Assembly: GCA_963930655.1 (NCBI GenBank)
Contig: OZ005620.1
Coordinates: 18,419,001-18,483,000 of the forward strand
Origin: Myrica gale
Lineage: Eukaryota; Streptophyta; Magnoliopsida; Fagales; Myricaceae
Direction: 5' to 3'
Length of the DNA stretch: 64,000 bases
Below the pieces are notes generated by a model. The model searched no databases and was not told the DNA's origin. It was given only the letters and a program-made list of their open reading frames with translations. Positions 58,517 through 64,000 of the stretch are shown piece by piece. Each line of letters begins with the position of its first letter. Position 1 is the first letter of the stretch. A program made the position numbers and the translations under genes.

Positions 58517-59134
58517 TCGAAGATAAACTCATATGAAACCCTAAAACCCTAGCTACTACCCAGAGCTTCGGTCTGATGACGGCGACTGCGGTGAAATCGA
58601 CGAACTGGTCTTTCGTGGGAGAGAGCTTCGGTCCGACGAAGGCGAACGACGGTAAAATCGACTGGGAGAGAGGAGAGAGACTAGGGATTTCAAATGAGGC
58701 ATCATCGGGTAGAAAATGTGAAATAAAGAGGAGAGAAATCGAGTTGCTTTTCGTGTGTCATTTCACCCGGCCGGTTTGCATTTCTTAAAAACCCGATCAT
58801 GCAATCTCATTCGTCAAACCACATGGAGTTCTCTTGAAAAAATTGACAACGTCAGCATTCGGGACCGCTTTCAGGAAAATCTTCTGGACGCCTAGCATTT
58901 CTCATGGCACGTCCTCTCTCATCTTTGAGCTTGAGGGCTATGGATCATGGATGATTTAACTCTCACTCACAGTAGATTAGAGAGCAAAGTTTATGTTGGC
59001 AGTGATGTGAGAAGGGATGACATGGCACCATGTTGGCCTTCGGATTTAAAATTTTTCGCGTGTCCTTTATCTGGTTAAAATGGGCAGAAACATAGGGAAT
59101 ATACACGTGGGTTGTTCGCTCTTTTTCTTTCTCT

Positions 59135-59146
59135 ACCCTAAACCCT
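59135..59146 (+). promoter_or_regulatory. Telo-box
   Basis: ACCCTAAACCCT lies 60-70 bases before the ATG of the L1-domain gene. Such telo-boxes are typical of plant ribosome-biogenesis promoters, which fits the product. Confidence 0.7.
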
Positions 59147-59205
59147 CGTCTTTCTAAAACCTGAGCAGTAAACCCTTTTAGAGTGTTCCGTCAAACCCGT
59201 CTTCA

Positions 59206-60495
59206 ATGGCCGTCACCAATCCAAATCCACCTCCGACAAGCTCCAGGGTCAGCCCCGACACCGTGAACAAGGCTGTGAATGCGCTCTTGAAGTGGAGAAA
59301 CTCCAAGTCGGAGACCCAGAAACCCCAGCTTCTAGAGCACGATGAATTTGTCTACCTCATACTTACCCTCAAGAAAATCCCCACCCAATCTCGCACAAAC
59401 CCACACAAAATCCCACTCCCACATGCCCTCCAATCTCCGCACCTCTCTCAAGAGCTCTGCCTCATCATCGACGATCGACCACACTCCAATCTCAACAAAG
59501 AGTCCGCCAAATCCAAGATTGAATCCGACGAAATACCTATCTCGAAGGTCCTCAAGTTATCGAAGCTGAAATCGGACTATCGCCCATTTGAGGCCAAGAG
59601 GAAGTTGTGTGATTCGTATGATATGTTCCTTGCGGACAAGAGGATTGTGCCGTTCTTGCCGGGGTTGTTGGGAAAGCACTTCTATAAGAAGAAGAAGATT
59701 CCGGTACCTGTGAACATGAGGCACAATAATTGGAAGGAGCAGATTGAAAACGCATGCTCCTCGGCCTTGTTGTTCTTGAGGACGGGGACTTGTAGCGTGG
59801 TGAAGGTGGCGAGGGTGAGTATGGAGAAGGAGCAGATTGTGGAGAATGTGACGGCTGCAATCAATGGGATTGCAGAGGTTGTACCGCGGAAGTGGGGGGG
59901 TTTGAGGTCGTTGCATCTGAAGCTGCTGGAGTCGTTGGCGTTGCCGTTGTATCAGGCTGCGCCGGACGCGAGGTTGAGGATTGAGGGAGTGAAGGAGGAA
60001 GAGGGAGAGGTTGAAGAGGTAGGTAAGGATGAGAGGAAGAAGGGTGAGAGAGTGGGGAAGAAGAGGGGGAGAATTCATGAAGTGAGGTATATGGACGGGA
60101 ATGTAGGTGAGGTGATAGATGAAGATAAAGCTGGGAATGATGAGAATGAGGGTGGGGATGTTGGTGAAGGTGAGGATAGTGAGAACGCAGAACTGGATAT
60201 TGGTGAATTGGGCAGTAAGAATAGGAAGGGTGATAAGACTGAAAAAAGTGTTTCTGGTGAGTTGAGGCACTTGAAGAAGTTGGCTAAGCTGAGGAGTAAA
60301 GATGGTCTTACGAAGAACAAAGAGGGATTGTTGGCTGCGAAGGGGAGGAAGGAAGATGGTTTAAAGAAAAGGAAGGTAGGGTTGTCTGTTGAAGATGGAA
60401 CTTCTGGTGCAAAGGAGAAGAAGAGTGGACTGACGAAGTTGAGGAGTGGGCAAACGAAGGTAAAGGCTAAGAAAAGCAAGAAAGCAGTGGAGTAA
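59206..60495 (+). CDS. Ribosomal L1 domain-containing nucleolar protein (RSL1D1/UTP30-like)
   Basis: One exon of 429 residues. Residues about 20-260 follow the ribosomal L1p/L10e fold of the RSL1D1/Cic1-Utp30 group: VNKAVNALLKW, FVYLILTLKKIP, LCLIIDDRP, YDMFLADKRIVPFLPGLLGKHFY, KKIPVPVN, CSSALLFLRTGTCSVVKV and SLHLKLLESLALPLY. The C-terminal 170 residues are Glu/Lys-rich with many KK/KR runs, as expected for nucleolar retention, and include a repeated LRSKDGLTKNKEGL pattern. The family works in pre-rRNA processing and 60S or SSU assembly. The start is the first Met after a telo-box leader. The high GC third-position bias toward the centre differs from the neighbouring AT-rich spacers. Confidence 0.92.
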   Translation: MAVTNPNPPPTSSRVSPDTVNKAVNALLKWRNSKSETQKPQLLEHDEFVYLILTLKKIPTQSRTNPHKIPLPHALQSPHLSQELCLIIDDRPHSNLNKESAKSKIESDEIPISKVLKLSKLKSDYRPFEAKRKLCDSYDMFLADKRIVPFLPGLLGKHFYKKKKIPVPVNMRHNNWKEQIENACSSALLFLRTGTCSVVKVARVSMEKEQIVENVTAAINGIAEVVPRKWGGLRSLHLKLLESLALPLYQAAPDARLRIEGVKEEEGEVEEVGKDERKKGERVGKKRGRIHEVRYMDGNVGEVIDEDKAGNDENEGGDVGEGEDSENAELDIGELGSKNRKGDKTEKSVSGELRHLKKLAKLRSKDGLTKNKEGLLAAKGRKEDGLKKRKVGLSVEDGTSGAKEKKSGLTKLRSGQTKVKAKKSKKAVE

Positions 60496-60499
60496 TTTA

Positions 60500-63107
60500 A
60501 TTCAGAAGACTGAAAGAAGTTAGAGATGGTTAGTTGTCCACTCGCAGATTTTTGTTTTATCTAATATGTGTTCTTTTTGTTGTACCCAGAAAATTCTGCT
60601 AATTGAGAATTTGACATTACTAAACACTTTCTATGGTAATTTGATTATGAGGAGAAATATACTGGTTAATTTTATGTTTCAGTCCTTTCTGTTTGCTTTG
60701 CGGTTATTTTGGAACTTGATTTTGCTCTTGTTATGCGAAGTGAACGTTGGCCTTATTTTTTCGCATATTCTGTGTCAAAATTCGTGGTTGCATATATGAA
60801 TTTATATTCCTTTTGTAACCCAAAGAGAGGGGTGACAATTACGATTGAAAGTGGGTGCAATGATCTAAATCCTAATTGCTGTCTTTGTTGTGAAAATGCA
60901 GTGTTCCTCTGTTGCCTATTTGTGGCTGTTGAGAATCAAAGTCTCCAAATATAATGTAAAACTACTGACGACTAATTCTTCTTTTAGTGGACTTACAAAA
61001 CTTCTAAATGAACAGGACTGACAGGCACTAGCTATGGATTAACAGCTATTCCTTAGTTCCAATTTTATATGCTGGCCAGTCAATTTTTCTTTTCAAGATG
61101 ATAGAACTTCGAGTTTAAATTTTGGTTTGTCATTTTGTATTTGGTTTCTTTCTGTTTATTCATAAGAAAGTTCCAGTCCTTTCAAAAATTCTCTTATGCA
61201 TTCAACTGTAGTTCAGTTGTTTGTGTACAGCTGTCCGGACATTAGCAACAGACTATATTAATTAATTTATGAGTCGTAAATCCAGATTTTTCGGTGAGTC
61301 CAGTATCCAGCTCTTTCAATGAGATTATCAGTAGTTCTAAATCCAAAAATCAGCTACGTATGTTTTTCTTCCATAATGAGCTGTTTGACTTATTCTATAT
61401 GTATTTTAGAGCAATAAAAATGACTGAGAGTTAAGGGTTATCAAATGATGTATGATGCAAGCCTTTGGCCTTTTTTTAAAAACATTAGCTTGAACTACAG
61501 AATCTGTCTTTGAATTATTTCAATTGCTATTTTGCAGTTTGGTGCATGCTTCAGGATATTGTGTATTGTATTGCTCAGACATATATGTTGAGTTAAGCTG
61601 AGTCTGGGGTGACTTTTTCTGGCTTTTTCCGATATTGTAACCATCCGTATTCTGACCTGGAAATGAGAGCTATACATCTGGTTGTTTGTTGGTCACCTGC
61701 AATATGGTTTTCCTCTTCTACTTAAATTGTAGGTTAGCAATGTTTTAAAGTATACAAAAATCTAGGGTAAGCAATACCCGTCCCCACTCACGTAACAGGA
61801 ACTCAAACAGTCTCTTGAACTCGAGGGCTGCCTTCCATCTCTGATTCACCACCAGTATACCCTATGGGGCTGAAAGTTGTTATTAGGGTTTTCTGTGGAG
61901 TTGTTTAGAGTTATGCAATAGCATCTTGCAAAAAGTATACAAGTTTCTTGACAACTTAGCAAGGACTTAAAAATCCATTTTGAATTTATTCACGGGCAGA
62001 CTGTGTATATCTTGCAGTATGGTTTTGTGCTTCCTCCATGCATAGATTGTTTGTAAATAAGTTTCTGGAGATCATATATTCAATCTGATCTCGTAAACTC
62101 ATGAAGATTTGATTGAAGAGTCAACTTTTTTAGAATGTTGGGATCCTGCTATTAGTTCTTCACTATTATTGGTCACATAGATGCATTTCAGATATATTTG
62201 TGCAATACATAACCTTATCATGCATCTATGAGAAATATGCCTAGGCATATTTAATATTTGATTATTTAACTTGATACAAGCAGATAAAAATGCCTGCTTC
62301 TTCACTAGGCGGGTCTAATCTCTTAAGAAAGCTTACTGTCTGACTGTTGGAGGACTGAGGAGCAAAAGAAGAGGTGCAAAAAGCCATTGTGCTTTGTATT
62401 TCTTGTCTGGTTCGTCTTGTAGATGACTTTATTTGGAAGCAAACTTCAAACTGGATATGCTTAGCATAGCTTCCTATTTTATCATTTTATCATCATATCT
62501 GGTCGCTTTCATCAGTGGCATATTAAGGCTACCGCATTTTTATTTCCTCTTTCTCCGGTTTTGTGTTTAGTGCCTTTTGTACTTTTGTTTTGTTTTCCCA
62601 TCGAATTTGTATCGATTTTGTTCTTTTAGAACAGGTACGTAAAATAATGTTTTGGATTTCAAATTGAGCACAGAAGTTGTTATTGTCCTGATTGTTGGTT
62701 GACTTCCATACCTGTTATGAATGAGGCTTTTCTGTAGTATGGGGGCTCTGGCTAATAAAAATATTGGTTCATATATTTGTTGTAGAGTTCTAGGTAGCAT
62801 GGACGTTTTCAAAAGGAGCCACAAATTTGTTCAACACGACTGGCCATGTGTTGCATTCCTTGAATTGGGAAGTAATTTGGAGTTGCTAGTTCCATTGGGG
62901 ACCTTAGCTCCAAGCCCTGAATGAACATTGTGCAAATTTGTAGAATTGTTCAAAACATTAGAAATATGAATCTGATGAATTGCTGCTCGACAGATAATAA
63001 GTCTTTGCATAACCGTTATTTACACAAATTTTCTTTTCCTTTCTTTTTCTTCAAAAACTTAGTTTTTGCCTGTGACAGGGTAGTGAAATTGAGACAAAAA
63101 CTTTTCA
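60500..63107. other. Downstream spacer of the L1-domain gene
   Basis: The first few hundred bases are the 3' UTR. The rest is T-rich, with only short open frames that do not resemble proteins, and no terminal repeats were found. Confidence 0.4.
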
Positions 63108-63112
63108 CTATA

Positions 63113-63682
63113 TGTTGAAAATGTAGTCCTACATTGCTAAAGCAGTGTGGACAATTAAAACTAATGGCTTATAAATAAGCTCCTATATAACCTTTTGAAT
63201 CATAAGTGAGAAAATCGAATGCCCAATTGAGCCTTCCAACAGTGGATGTAGGTCAATGACCGAACCACTTAAAAATCTTGTTTCACTTATTAAAGTTTAA
63301 ATTTTTTATTTCTTACATGGTATCGGAGCAAGAATTTCGGCATTAGTCCGGTTACCTTTTCTGGAACCTCTCGGCTTCAGGCCGACAACCAACCGGCAGA
63401 GCCCGACAACCATCTGGCAAACCTCCGGAGACTTTCCAGCAATTTTATTTTTCCTGTTTTTGTAAGTCCACCTTGAGTTTGCGGGGGAGTGTTGAAAATG
63501 TAGTCTCACATTGCTAAAGCAATGTGGGCAATTGAAACTAATGACTTATAAATAAGTCTCAATGTAACCTTTTGAATCATAAGTGAGAAAACCGAATGCC
63601 CAATTGGGTCATGTATGTCAATGACCGAACCACTTAAAAATATTGTCTCACTTATCAAAGTTTTAAATTTTTATTTCTTACA
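63113..63682 (+). mobile_element. TRIM element, 570 bp
   Basis: LTRs 63113-63317 and 63490-63682 start TGTTGAAAATGTAGTC and end TTTCTTACA. CTATA at 63108-63112 and 63683-63687 is the 5-bp duplication. TGGTATCGGAGC (63318-63329) is the primer-binding site right after the left LTR. TTTGCGGGGGAG right before the right LTR is the polypurine tract. The 172-base interior is GC-rich and non-coding. It belongs to the same family as 25266-25997. Confidence 0.95.
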
Positions 63683-63832
63683 CTATAGATGAGATAACGG
63701 TAGGGGTTGGGGGGTCTCAGAACATTTCGCTAAGGAAGACATAGCGTGAGTTTCTTCATTAGGCTTTTAGTTATCTTTCTCAAGGTTTTGGTTTGAAAAT
63801 GAGCAATGTTGAAAGAGGAAACTATATATGAG

Positions 63833-63993
63833 GATGTTTGAGCCCCAAATAATTGTCATCGCATAATTTTTTATTATTATAATATTTATTAAAAATCTTC
63901 TCTCTTCACTTTTTCATTGACTCCCATAAAATATCTTTACTTTATAATATTTCACAAACCCCAATACCTAAAATTTCTACGCTCAAACATCCC
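63833..63993. mobile_element. Tourist-like MITE, about 160 bp
   Basis: GAGGATGTTTGAGCCCC on the left matches CTCAAACATCCCC reversed on the right. The body is AT-rich. It touches the window end, so the flank could not be fully judged. Confidence 0.6.
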
Positions 63994-64000
63994 CATGTGT

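Larger units (their letters stand above)
56235..58903. mobile_element. Large long-TIR element (Mutator-like), 2.7 kb
   Basis: The left end GAGATACGCTAGGCGTCCTGAAGATTTTCCC... continues through GAGAACTCCATGCGGTTTGACG and CGGGTTTTTAAGAAATGC. It reappears reversed at 58770-58903. The match is about 130 bp at high identity, perhaps extending further. No 9-bp duplication was found. Instead the phrase TGATTTAACTCTCACTCACA lies outside both ends in direct orientation (about 56212 and 58953). No transposase is recognised. A MITE is nested at 58026. Confidence 0.7.

Noticed and set aside
59557..60270. 237-residue minus ORF
   Set aside because: Shadow of the L1-domain gene; its composition is the reverse of Lys/Glu-rich codons.
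1..64000. CRISPR arrays, operons or ribosome-binding sites
   Set aside because: The DNA is plant nuclear; the tandem arrays present lack regular unique spacers.

Overview
The window is nuclear DNA of a flowering plant, most likely a woody eudicot. The genes have GT-AG introns in the plant size range and encode plant-only products (NdhS, a UAP56-interacting export factor, XTH, a CC-NBS-LRR). The AT-rich spacers are full of plant DNA transposons and small LTR elements. Exons were placed by reading both strands and checking splice phase; nothing was searched against a database.

Layout. 1-2946 (-): a chloroplast-type protein with a PPR-like stretch and a CxxC zinc ribbon, cut by the window edge. 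3214-3285 (-): tRNA-Ala(CGC). 4699-8342 (-): UIEF-type mRNA export factor, five coding exons. 11693-20724: a decayed resistance-gene pair, with an LRR relic, about 1 kb of degenerate tandem repeats, and a full CNL gene broken by a young 1.84-kb LTR element and a one-base frameshift. 23752-27113 (-): organellar nucleoside diphosphate kinase (NDPK3 type), seven exons. 28684-31582 (-): PH-domain protein, seven exons. 34740-35504 (+): NdhS, broken near its C-terminus by a tiny retroposon-like insertion. 35830-39332 (-): a 72-residue KGD4/MRPS36-like protein whose last exon is 18 bases. 42604-42888 (+): XTH exon-1 fragment followed by a LINE. 53332-54383 (+): intact XTH. 59206-60495 (+): ribosomal L1-domain nucleolar protein.

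The KGD4-like, NdhS, PH, NDPK and UIEF genes lie in an order that I recall for Arabidopsis chromosome 4 near At4g23885-At4g23910 (memory, not checked). This looks like an ancestral block into which the CNL cluster and many transposons have moved.

The mobile DNA is the most informative part. I find five hAT-like elements with YAGGG ends and 8-bp target duplications, two miniature LTR (TRIM) elements of one family with 5-bp duplications, one larger non-autonomous LTR element with two identical LTRs, and Tourist-like MITE pairs. There are also several long-TIR Mutator-like elements. One (about 50125-51861) carries pieces of two unrelated host genes, separase and an LRR receptor kinase, on opposite strands: a Pack-MULE. 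Another (45661-47487) carries an FG-rich 26-residue repeat ORF and has a MITE nested in its own terminal repeat.
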